From Sedimentisphaerales bacterium (GTDB taxonomy: Bacteria > Planctomycetota > Phycisphaerae > Sedimentisphaerales > SM23-30): a stretch of DNA of 64,000 nt. Position numbers and translations under genes: made by a program. Shown one piece after another: positions 51,976 through 60,565 of this stretch. A model generated the notes under the pieces. The model made no database searches, was not told the origin of the DNA, and was given only the letters and a program-made list of their open reading frames with translations. The stretch's first letter is position 1, and each line of letters begins with the position of its first letter. The stretch covers positions 1 through 64,000 of the forward strand of contig JAFGKT010000048.1 of NCBI GenBank assembly GCA_016928435.1, in the 5' to 3' direction.

Positions 51976-52407
51976 TCAGTACAGTTTCTTTCCCATACTA
52001 ACTCGCTGTTCCACCGAATACCCATTAGCCAAATAAAATTCCTGCACCGCTTCATTACCTTCCATAATTTGCAGATTAACTTTCAAACACCCCAGCTCCA
52101 TCAATTTACTTTGAATAAACCCAAGCAACCCAGAACCAACACCTCGCTTCTGACACTCCGGCCGAACCGCAATAGAATAAATCCAACCTCTATGCCCATC
52201 ATACCCTCCCATAACCGTACCAATAACTTCCCCATCTTTCTCAGCCACAAAAAACAACCCATCGCCGTTCTCAACCTTCTTATCTATCGCAACCCCCGGC
52301 TGATTATGCGCCGCCCCATAACCAAAAACCCCCTGCCAAAGCCCAATCACCTGCTCCCGATGCTTAGAATCATCATATTCAACAATGTTATACTGCATAC
52401 TTTGCAT
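51976..52407 (-). CDS. GNAT family N-acetyltransferase
   Basis: IYSIAVRPECQKRGVGSGLLGFIQSKL...EFYLANGYSVEQRVSMGKKL. Confidence 0.9.
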   Translation of the reverse strand: MQSMQYNIVEYDDSKHREQVIGLWQGVFGYGAAHNQPGVAIDKKVENGDGLFFVAEKDGEVIGTVMGGYDGHRGWIYSIAVRPECQKRGVGSGLLGFIQSKLMELGCLKVNLQIMEGNEAVQEFYLANGYSVEQRVSMGKKLY

Positions 52408-52498
52408 ACTGTTCTTCTTTATACCTATTGATATTAACTCCAGCTATACAAAATCGCGGATAAAAACCGCGCATTTTGAATCTCCCCCTAAGCACTGG

Positions 52499-53389
52499 CT
52501 ACACATAAAATATCGCTTTGCCCACAAAACAACATTTTCCACCTATTTCTATTCTGTATTTATCATCCTTAATACTGCCGCGCATCATTATCCGGGAAGG
52601 CCTCTTTATTTCTATCCCCTGTTCATTTTGTATTTCAAATTGATCCCCAAACACCTTGTGTTTAAGAAGGTATGCCACTAATGGACCAGCAGCGGAACCA
52701 GTCGCAGGATCTTCAATAATTCCAAAGTGTGGAGCGAATAGCCTTGTGTGAACCTTGGCATCCTGATTTTCCGTTTCAAAAGAGAAAATATAGGGCGCTA
52801 TCGAATTATGCTTGGCAAAAAATCCTGCAATTCTATCCATGTTGCCCTGTGCTTTGCGAATAGAAGTAAGCCCTTCAATAGGGACAATTAGTATTGTATT
52901 ACCTGTAGATACTTCTTCGATCGGCAGATTTTCCTGAATGTCGCACCCTTTTAATCCAACTAGTGACGCTATCTCATCCAAATCTTCATATGTATCAAAA
53001 AACTCCGGCTCGTTTTGCTTCATCCAAATTACTTCGTTGGATTGAACCAAAGGAATAACTCCTACTTTTGTTCGCAGATTAATACTCTTTTTATCTTTAC
53101 AATCATTATCTAAAACATTTAGCAGCGAATATGCTGTTCCTAATGTAGGATGCCCAGCAAAAGGTATTTCCGACTTCGGAGTAAATATTCTTATATTGTA
53201 ATCCGCCTGCGAATTATTACTCTTTTGTACAAAAGTAGTTTCAGAATAATTAATTTCATTTGCCAGCTTTTGCATTTGAGCATCAGTTAAATCATCCGCT
53301 GACGGAAACACCGCCAGCTGATTGCCCGCAAAAGGCATATTAGTAAATACATCAATAAAAACACAATCTTTTTTCAAATTACCTCCCAT
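52499..53389 (-). CDS. PhzF family isomerase-like protein
   Basis: DVFTNMPFAGNQLAVF, NYSETTFV, EIPFAGHPTLGTAYSLL, EDPATGSAAGPLVAYL. Confidence 0.92.
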   Translation of the reverse strand: MGGNLKKDCVFIDVFTNMPFAGNQLAVFPSADDLTDAQMQKLANEINYSETTFVQKSNNSQADYNIRIFTPKSEIPFAGHPTLGTAYSLLNVLDNDCKDKKSINLRTKVGVIPLVQSNEVIWMKQNEPEFFDTYEDLDEIASLVGLKGCDIQENLPIEEVSTGNTILIVPIEGLTSIRKAQGNMDRIAGFFAKHNSIAPYIFSFETENQDAKVHTRLFAPHFGIIEDPATGSAAGPLVAYLLKHKVFGDQFEIQNEQGIEIKRPSRIMMRGSIKDDKYRIEIGGKCCFVGKAIFYV

Positions 53390-53423
53390 ATGACATCAGT
53401 CTCACATGCTTAAAATCACGCAA

Positions 53424-53963
53424 TTATTCCAAGTCAGGTTCATGCTTGGCCTCCGTATTCAGAACGCCTCGAATGAAATCGTGTTTGCCGCCGGTGTATG
53501 ACTTCCGGTCATCTGGAAAATCCTCCTTGAGTTTCTCCTTTAGCTCCGAATAGCGTTTCCGCAGATCAGAGTCCCGACGCAGCATGTCTCGAAACCGGAG
53601 ATAGTTTTGCCACTGAATGTCATCGAGTGCCACAATGTGAAGATGGATGGTCCGAACATTCGGCTCAGTCTCCCAAACAAAAAGGTGGCCACCAGAATCC
53701 TCCCCGTCACCACGATAGATGTAGCCAAGTGCCGTAAGCTTCTCAATCAACTTGGGCATCACATCAAGTGTAGCCACTGCGGCGGCAAGGTCCAAGATGG
53801 GTTTCGCCACCATCCCAGCCACCGCTGTACTGCCGACATGCTGAACATCCGCAATAAGATCCCCGCCGATCTCCCGCACCTGAACACAGGCCTTGGCCGC
53901 AAGATCAGTCCAACCCGGGTCGGACTCAACCACTCGCACGGTATGCCTTCTCAATCCAATCAT
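53424..53963 (-). CDS. GrpB family protein (UPF0157, nucleotidyltransferase-like fold)
   Basis: VQHVGSTAVAGMVAKPILDLAAAV, FRDMLRRDSDLRKRYSELKEKL. Confidence 0.9.
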   Translation of the reverse strand: MIGLRRHTVRVVESDPGWTDLAAKACVQVREIGGDLIADVQHVGSTAVAGMVAKPILDLAAAVATLDVMPKLIEKLTALGYIYRGDGEDSGGHLFVWETEPNVRTIHLHIVALDDIQWQNYLRFRDMLRRDSDLRKRYSELKEKLKEDFPDDRKSYTGGKHDFIRGVLNTEAKHEPDLE

Positions 53964-53995
53964 CTCATTAATCCAAGGTTTTAATCAACCAATCA

Positions 53996-54337
53996 TTATT
54001 TCTCAATTCCCAACGGCAAACAAAAACGCCCATCTGCCTCCGTCGGAAAACCAACAACATCAACCACCGCATCCAAATTCACACTGCCGTAAACATGCGG
54101 AAAAAGCTCTTCCCCTCCCTCAAGATTCTCATAGCGGACCTCTGCCGTGAGTTTCTCCTCATCAATACAAAGCAAAACCAACCCCTCTTGCCCAGCAAAT
54201 AAAAAATTCGCGACCCGAACCACCTGCTCAGCCTTAGAACAATGAATAAAACCCTCCGCGTTCAGAGAAGCTGCCCCGTACTCCCCCGCCAACACCGCCT
54301 CTTCCCATTCGCTTCGCTTGGTTATATGAAGAATCAT
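53996..54337 (-). CDS. DUF952 family protein
   Basis: ILHITKRSEWEEAVLAGEYGAASLNAEGFIHCSKAEQVVRVANFLF...ELFPHVYGSVNLDAVVDV. Confidence 0.9.
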   Translation of the reverse strand: MILHITKRSEWEEAVLAGEYGAASLNAEGFIHCSKAEQVVRVANFLFAGQEGLVLLCIDEEKLTAEVRYENLEGGEELFPHVYGSVNLDAVVDVVGFPTEADGRFCLPLGIEK

Positions 54338-54367
54338 TGTCTTTTCCCAGAGACTTGTTCTGTTTTC

Positions 54368-54748
54368 TTATTCTTCCAATATGAGCTCGTCTTGACTTTG
54401 TGATTCTATTTGTGAATCAATGCGTCTCTCCTGAATTATCGGGTTGTTACGATCATTAGTAATTGTTAGTACAAATTCTGTGAACTTATCCTCGCTACAA
54501 CGTAACAGGTGGACCTCTTCATCTGTTAGCTTGATTGCGACATTCTGCCAGCCGATACCAGGAAATATCGCCACAAGCATATAATCGGACTGATCATCTG
54601 CACGGTAAATCGAGTACAGCCATGCGTCGTTTTGATATTGTTTCGTGTATCGCGTTTGTGACATAGTTCCGTAGCCCTGTAGGATGCCCTCATCAGCCCA
54701 TATCCTATGTGTCCGCAAACCCTGCGCCCAAATCTCCATCACGATCAT
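54368..54748 (-). CDS. Hypothetical protein
   Basis: Intact 126-aa ORF; no recognised motif; start uncertain. Confidence 0.5.
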   Translation of the reverse strand: MIVMEIWAQGLRTHRIWADEGILQGYGTMSQTRYTKQYQNDAWLYSIYRADDQSDYMLVAIFPGIGWQNVAIKLTDEEVHLLRCSEDKFTEFVLTITNDRNNPIIQERRIDSQIESQSQDELILEE

Positions 54749-54912
54749 TCAGAACCCAATCACAACAGAGACCTGATTTCACAAACCCATAATACGTCGA
54801 TCAACCCCAATGGTCAATTGATTTTACCACCCGTCGACTGTGCAACTTGCTTGCACACGCGTCCCCCTCATAATATGCGAAAAGGAATAATGACGAAAAA
54901 ACTCGACAACAA

Positions 54913-55299
54913 TTACGCTGACGACTCATCTAAAGACGCATCTTCAGACAATTCCCCTACAACCTGCTGCCCAACATTCTTAAGTTGCTGAATCTTTCTT
55001 TCCCGCACTATTCCGATGACAGAAAAGGCGATCAGGGCCAGGCCCTGCCACATATTCTGTTTGCCTATTTCGCTTCGGAATTGGGCACGATTCTGCAGAG
55101 CTGTTACAAGCTCTGCCTTTACATCGGAATGAGAAAGATGGGAAGCCATGCTCTCATCCATCTGGATTGACCACTGATCTGGTGAGCGCGACAGAGTTGA
55201 AGCCACAAATGCATCACGTGGGACTGCAATGGTAACGAATTGCATCACGACTGCCATTATGATGCCCAGCAACAATATCAGTATGTAAAAAAGTTTCAT
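54913..55299 (-). CDS. Hypothetical two-TM membrane protein
   Basis: N-terminal TM FYILILLLGIIMAVVMQFVTIAV; second hydrophobic segment QGLALIAFSVIGIV. Confidence 0.6.
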   Translation of the reverse strand: MKLFYILILLLGIIMAVVMQFVTIAVPRDAFVASTLSRSPDQWSIQMDESMASHLSHSDVKAELVTALQNRAQFRSEIGKQNMWQGLALIAFSVIGIVRERKIQQLKNVGQQVVGELSEDASLDESSA

Positions 55300-55346
55300 A
55301 ACTCATCATCCCTGTAGCATGCCCTCATCAATCCATGCTGGATGAC

Positions 55347-56561
55347 TTACCCCCAAGGCTTCACGCGATGTTCGGCTGTTTCCGCCCGCGCCATCACCAC
55401 GTCCAGCCAATCGGACATATCACTCTGGCAACGACGAGTGGTTGCCTCTTTACGCGACTCAGGCAGCGCCAAACGATCACGCAGCGTATTAAAAACCTGG
55501 TCCGGCAATACATCAGCGATCCCGCCCTTTCGGCCTTCGCCATCGGTCGGCCCCATACCCACCACGCGGTCACGATAGCGATCGCGCAACACATCCTTCT
55601 CCAATGAATGTTCGAGACGCACAGCCGCTTTGCCCAACGCCACCGCCAGGGCCGCACTCACATCCGACACACCGACAACGGCGTCACAACTGTTGATCGT
55701 AACCAGCAGTTCGCCCCACGTCATCGCCCCGCAATATGCAGCGTCCGATTGCTTGGCGATTCTGCTATTAACTCCGTGCCATTCCGCGGTGCCGGCCAAT
55801 AGTACCGTCACCCCATGTTTACGCAGCAATTCAACCAAATAAACCCAATGCGCTTCCGGCCAAGCTCTCTCGTGCTGCTCAAAACTCTGCCCCCACAAAA
55901 CCACCAACGATTCATCCTCCGCTAAACGCTTACCCGCCTGCGACGCCGTCAAACGAGGCATCTCCATCCGATACTCCAAACCGCAATTCTGGAACATCTC
56001 CCGCATCGGACAAACATAACCTTCCCCCATACTCCCCGGCAGAACCCGCCTTAAATAACTCAACTGACTATCTTCGTCCACCGGCATCGCGTTACCCTGC
56101 CGGAGATAAAACCCCTTCTGATAGTCACTGTGAATCAAATTCGTTATAGCGCACGTCCGCCGATTCATATCCAGGTTGTACAAACGATCGTATTGATCCG
56201 TCTGTACGTACGCCACGCTCCCAGCGTCCAATGGCAACGCGACATCAACCGAAGCGTTCAGCAATTCCGGATAACTCGTCAAATACGTAATATGGCAATC
56301 AGGAACATCAACCTTCAAACGTTCGACCAACGCGCTGCTCTGCACCACCCGCGCCGCCGAGGTCAATTCCACTATCAAAATCTTTTCGCCCCGCGGACAG
56401 TACGCCTTACATCGGCAACTCGCCCCGCCCCGCGCATGAGGCAAACAAGGACGATCGCCCTTAAAATGCACACACTCCCGCGCTATATTCTGAATCTGTT
56501 CTATGCGGCGCACTGCAAACACTTCCTTCCAAGCTGGTGTATCTTTCGTCCGATAACCCAA
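55347..56561 (-). CDS. Glycosyltransferase family 9 (heptosyltransferase-like) with Cys-rich N-terminal extension
   Basis: ILIVELTSAARVVQSSALVERLK, HWVYLVELLRKHGVTVLLAGTAEWHGVNSRI, INSCDAVVGVSDVSAALAVALGKAAV. Confidence 0.78.
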   Translation of the reverse strand: MGYRTKDTPAWKEVFAVRRIEQIQNIARECVHFKGDRPCLPHARGGASCRCKAYCPRGEKILIVELTSAARVVQSSALVERLKVDVPDCHITYLTSYPELLNASVDVALPLDAGSVAYVQTDQYDRLYNLDMNRRTCAITNLIHSDYQKGFYLRQGNAMPVDEDSQLSYLRRVLPGSMGEGYVCPMREMFQNCGLEYRMEMPRLTASQAGKRLAEDESLVVLWGQSFEQHERAWPEAHWVYLVELLRKHGVTVLLAGTAEWHGVNSRIAKQSDAAYCGAMTWGELLVTINSCDAVVGVSDVSAALAVALGKAAVRLEHSLEKDVLRDRYRDRVVGMGPTDGEGRKGGIADVLPDQVFNTLRDRLALPESRKEATTRRCQSDMSDWLDVVMARAETAEHRVKPWG

Positions 56562-56781
56562 TCAAAACCTAAACCGAACGTAACCGCCAAATCTAACATA
56601 GCTGTTCCGCACAAACGCTAATTCAGATAAAGCTACGCTTTTTATTATCGCCCACTGCCGCTGCAACAGACCAAATTTCTACCGGAAACTTCCCCACAAA
56701 AACCATCTTCGACCAACCCCGCCGTTATCGGACTTGAAAACCAAACGCAAAACAAAAAAGCGAACACCAAACACCATCGCG

Positions 56782-57678
56782 TCACTGCGAATCACTCTGG
56801 CAACATCGCTTAGTAAAATCCAACACTAACCGATTGAATTCCTCCGGCCTTTCCATATTGGGCAAATGCGAAACCCCCTCCATCACCAAACTTTCACAGT
56901 TGGGAATCTCCCGCGTCAGCAATTGCGCAATCGCGTGGAACCGCTGCAAATCTCTTTCGCCCACCATCACCAGCGTCGGCGCTGTAACCTGGTCCAATCG
57001 CTCCAGGGCCGGGGGGTCAATCAGATAACCCCGTCCAATAAGCCAATCCCGCCACTCATAGTCATTTACCATCTCCAACAATAGTTCATAAGCAGCAGGG
57101 CAATTCTTGACATCGCGCAGCATCGCGTGGTCCAGCCAAATCCGAACCGCCTCCCGCTTATCACCCCGCTCCAAAGCCTGCTGGGTCGCCAAGATCGGCT
57201 CAGCAAATTCACCTGATATGGCAAAACGAGACAAATCGCTATCCACCAAGATCAAACCACTGGTCCGCTCCGGATGCAGCAAAGCAAAATGCAACGCCGC
57301 GACCCCACCCATCGATGTGCCGCAAACCACTGTCTTTTCAATATTTAGATGATCTAGCAATGCCCGCAAATCGTCAACCGCCGCCCCAATATGCCTGCCT
57401 TTTGCCCCAGATTTACCATAACCCTTCATGTCATAAGCAATTACCGTATGATCCCGCGACAGCTGCCCCACGTTGAACCGCCACATGCGACTGTCCAGCA
57501 TATTGCCGTGAATCAGCACCAAACCAGGCCCTTGCCCGGAAATTTCATAGTACAGTGAGGAGTCGTAAACGTCGATTATACCGTTGTGTAAGGTCAATAT
57601 CGCACCACCATCATGTAACATCTGCTCCAAGTTAGAATAGAGATTGACCACACCAAAAACCGATTTCTCCCGCGACAA
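56782..57678 (-). CDS. Alpha/beta hydrolase
   Basis: GLVLIHGNMLDSRMW, VVCGTSMGGVAALHFA (GxSxG), SLVMEGVSHLPNMERPEEFNRLV. Confidence 0.92.
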   Translation of the reverse strand: MSREKSVFGVVNLYSNLEQMLHDGGAILTLHNGIIDVYDSSLYYEISGQGPGLVLIHGNMLDSRMWRFNVGQLSRDHTVIAYDMKGYGKSGAKGRHIGAAVDDLRALLDHLNIEKTVVCGTSMGGVAALHFALLHPERTSGLILVDSDLSRFAISGEFAEPILATQQALERGDKREAVRIWLDHAMLRDVKNCPAAYELLLEMVNDYEWRDWLIGRGYLIDPPALERLDQVTAPTLVMVGERDLQRFHAIAQLLTREIPNCESLVMEGVSHLPNMERPEEFNRLVLDFTKRCCQSDSQ

Positions 57679-57774
57679 TTTCTGTTGCGGAGCCGGTTTA
57701 CAGTGCTTTTAGGAGCAAAAACAGTAATATAAGCCCAATAATCGTGTATGAAGGCCAGCTAAAAGGTTATCTTA

Positions 57775-58968
57775 ATGAATATCACGATGAAAATCTATCG
57801 CACTACAATTTGCCTGTCAACCTCTCTGGTGTGCCTGATGGCTGGGTTAATTCTCAGCGGATGCGGCAACTCCAGCTCGGCTGACACCTCGCCCGCACCG
57901 TCCGAAACACAGTCTCAGACCGCCGAACCATCATCCGAGACGCTGACCCAACCAATCGACGAATCCCCAGAGACACCCACAACGCAAGCCGGCGAAGAAT
58001 CACCCGAAACATCAACTCAAACTCCAACCGACACAACCCAAGAATCGCCGCAACTAAGACCCCAATTCACAGTAGGCACCACCTATCGCCAACAGTTGCA
58101 TCTTATCAGCGACATGACCTTGCCTTTGGGCATACCTAATGCCGATCATAAAGATTCCCGCTTGACCGTTGACTGCCTGCCCACTGCCGTCGATGGCCAA
58201 GGCAACACGCTTGTGGAAGTAACCATCGTGAGCCTGCAGGCATCGATGATCAGCCTATCGGTACAAGCTTCGTACGACAGCGAAAATCCCCCAGCGGATC
58301 TAACGAGATTGGATAATCGAGGACGACATTTCTACGATCTTTTTGACGGTTTGGTTGGTTTGAAGTACACTGCCGTTGTCGATACACATGGATTTGTCGT
58401 GGAACTGCGAGATATTCCCACACGCGTCAGCCAAGCTATGGAAGGACAAATCGAAGGATCGATCGGCGAGGACCAACTGATAATGCTGTTCAGTCGGCAA
58501 AATCTGGAGGATGTTGTCAGTCCGGACTTCTTTGACGGGCTGGGCGAAATTGCAGAGGCGACAGATTCTCATCCCGAACTAAACGCTACTTGGCAGAGCC
58601 AACAATTCGTAATCGTGCCAAGAGCAATACCGGTAGCTGGTGATCAGAACTTTGTTCTGGAAAACTATGAGATTTCCGATGACGGTTCCACCACGGCAAC
58701 AATAAGTTACCGCACCGTAGCCGACCAAGAACGGGCAGCGCAAGCCAACGCCGAAGGCCATTCGGGCGGACTGGAAATCGTACAGGCAGCGATAGTGGGC
58801 CACACCAGCTATTCACTCACCGAAGGACACCCCATCGCAACTAGTGAAGATATGCGAGCGGAAATCCGCACGACGCAGACCGGGCGACGCCAAAGCGAAA
58901 ACCGAAACCGTATCTTCTATGACGTAAAAAGACGCGTGAACTGGATCGAAATCACCAATAGTAACTAG
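57775..58968 (+). CDS. Secreted lipoprotein of unknown function (DUF6263-like architecture suspected)
   Basis: Lipobox LILSGC followed by Ser/Thr/Pro/Glu-rich linker; GTTYRQQLHLISDMTL ... LVEVTIVSLQASM. Confidence 0.7.
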   Translation: MNITMKIYRTTICLSTSLVCLMAGLILSGCGNSSSADTSPAPSETQSQTAEPSSETLTQPIDESPETPTTQAGEESPETSTQTPTDTTQESPQLRPQFTVGTTYRQQLHLISDMTLPLGIPNADHKDSRLTVDCLPTAVDGQGNTLVEVTIVSLQASMISLSVQASYDSENPPADLTRLDNRGRHFYDLFDGLVGLKYTAVVDTHGFVVELRDIPTRVSQAMEGQIEGSIGEDQLIMLFSRQNLEDVVSPDFFDGLGEIAEATDSHPELNATWQSQQFVIVPRAIPVAGDQNFVLENYEISDDGSTTATISYRTVADQERAAQANAEGHSGGLEIVQAAIVGHTSYSLTEGHPIATSEDMRAEIRTTQTGRRQSENRNRIFYDVKRRVNWIEITNSN

Positions 58969-59052
58969 TAAACCTTGACCTAGAAGACTAATAGCGGTAA
59001 AAGGATCAAGGTGTCGCCGTTTTTATAAGTTTTACAATTGGAGAGCAATGCT

Positions 59053-60033
59053 ATGAGAACTGTTAAATTTAACGTTGGTCTGGTGGCTGTCGTGGCTGTA
59101 ATTTGCCTGGGTATCTGTGCGAACTTGAGCGCGATAACCTGTGTATATCAACCCGGCACCTCGGAAACTGTCAGGTACAGTACAACCGATTCATATCGCA
59201 ATTGGGTAGAGATGGGCAATTCCTCTGAACCCAGCCAGATGAGCAGTCGGGTGATCAGTCAATCGGTAACCATGCAGCGCAATGTGCTGTCGGTAGCCGA
59301 GGACGGCTCAGCCCTGATCGAAATCACAATCACCGAAGCCCAAGTAACGCTGGATAAGACCCTGCAGGGCGAAGACTCCACCAGAACCTATCATAGCACA
59401 ACCGAAGAAACCACATCCACTTGGTCCGACGTACCGGCCATCGCCGGGGTCAGCTACCAAATCCGCCAGGCGCCAGACAGCACCGTTCTGGAAATTACAG
59501 GATTGGACGAAGCCAGAGCCGCCCTGGGCATAGGCGCCGAAGGCGGGGTAGTCTCGGAAATACTGAGCGACGAGTTCGTCAGAGCTTGTCATCAACATGA
59601 CTTTATTCTCAGCGGAGTTGAGGTTGACAGCCCGGCTGAAATGATGATCCCCGTTACCAACGTAATGATCAAAGCTCAAGCGATCGAAGAATCATTCACA
59701 GCCGTGGGGATCGACAATAACATGATAGCGGTAATGATCTCCGGCGAACCGATTCATGTATTGCCCGAAGGCATAGCTGAGCCGCCTCAACCGCGTGATT
59801 GGGGCCGTTCGCTGATCAAAGACAGAAGCGATATGAGCGAGTTTGCACTGGCGGGGATCGGTCAATTCAACAGCGAAAGCAATACGGTAATCACTGATAC
59901 CAGCACCACGTCGGCAATGCTGGTGCTGTTGGAAGAAAACGTGTTCCCTAACGCGGCTCCGGAAGGCCAAAGTTCGGGCAACGTCATGTTTACCGCTATC
60001 GATCTTACTGATAGTTACGAAGTCGTCGACTAG
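59053..60033 (+). CDS. Secreted protein of unknown function
   Basis: N-terminal hydrophobic signal VGLVAVVAVICLGICANLSAI; weak similarity of layout to the 57775-58968 product. Confidence 0.68.
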   Translation: MRTVKFNVGLVAVVAVICLGICANLSAITCVYQPGTSETVRYSTTDSYRNWVEMGNSSEPSQMSSRVISQSVTMQRNVLSVAEDGSALIEITITEAQVTLDKTLQGEDSTRTYHSTTEETTSTWSDVPAIAGVSYQIRQAPDSTVLEITGLDEARAALGIGAEGGVVSEILSDEFVRACHQHDFILSGVEVDSPAEMMIPVTNVMIKAQAIEESFTAVGIDNNMIAVMISGEPIHVLPEGIAEPPQPRDWGRSLIKDRSDMSEFALAGIGQFNSESNTVITDTSTTSAMLVLLEENVFPNAAPEGQSSGNVMFTAIDLTDSYEVVD

Positions 60034-60091
60034 GATGACGACAAATAAGATACTACGCGGTTGCAGTCTTAAAGCAACCAAGGAGAAAAGA

Positions 60092-60295
60092 ATGTCGGAC
60101 GAATGTGAGTTTCTAAGCAAATGTGGGTTCTTTCAGAATTTCAGTGGTAATTCAGAAACAGTCAAAGAAGGCTGGATAAAGATATTCTGCAAAGACAAAG
60201 ATAAGTCGGAAACCTGCAAGAGAAGCCAGATACGCCGGGAGACAGGCATAGCGCCTCCAGACAATATGACTCCGACCGGCAAGTTGCTCGTATGA
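60092..60295 (+). CDS. Small four-cysteine protein (67 aa)
   Basis: MSDECEFLSKCGFFQNF...GWIKIFCKDKDKSETCKRSQIRRETGIAPPDNMTPTGKLLV; AAGGAG-like RBS just upstream. Confidence 0.75.
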   Translation: MSDECEFLSKCGFFQNFSGNSETVKEGWIKIFCKDKDKSETCKRSQIRRETGIAPPDNMTPTGKLLV

Positions 60296-60360
60296 CGCTA
60301 TAGATAACCAATAGCACCGACCGCAGTATCCAATTAATTCGATAGCGACAACCAACCAGT

Positions 60361-60398
60361 AAAAGCTCCCGTCCTCAATGGGCTCGGGGGCTTTTTTT
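60361..60398 (+). terminator. Rho-independent terminator
   Basis: AAAAGCTCCCG...CGGGGGCTTTTTTT. Confidence 0.85.
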
Positions 60399-60565
60399 AT
60401 GCTTGGACCCGGTAAATCACCGCCGGCAGATCGACCAACGGCAGATGGTTGACAGCACAGGACAAACGCCTTACCATTGGTAGGCAAGGAAATCACTATG
60501 GACGGAACAAACAATCATCTATTCGAACGGACATTTGCGGACCGATTAACTGCTGGAGGTCAAAG

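Noticed and set aside
51468-55299. Integron cassette array hypothesis
   Set aside because: Gene content fits, but several spacers are only about 30-50 bp and I could not see RYYYAAC/GTTRRRY attC-like pairs or an integrase.
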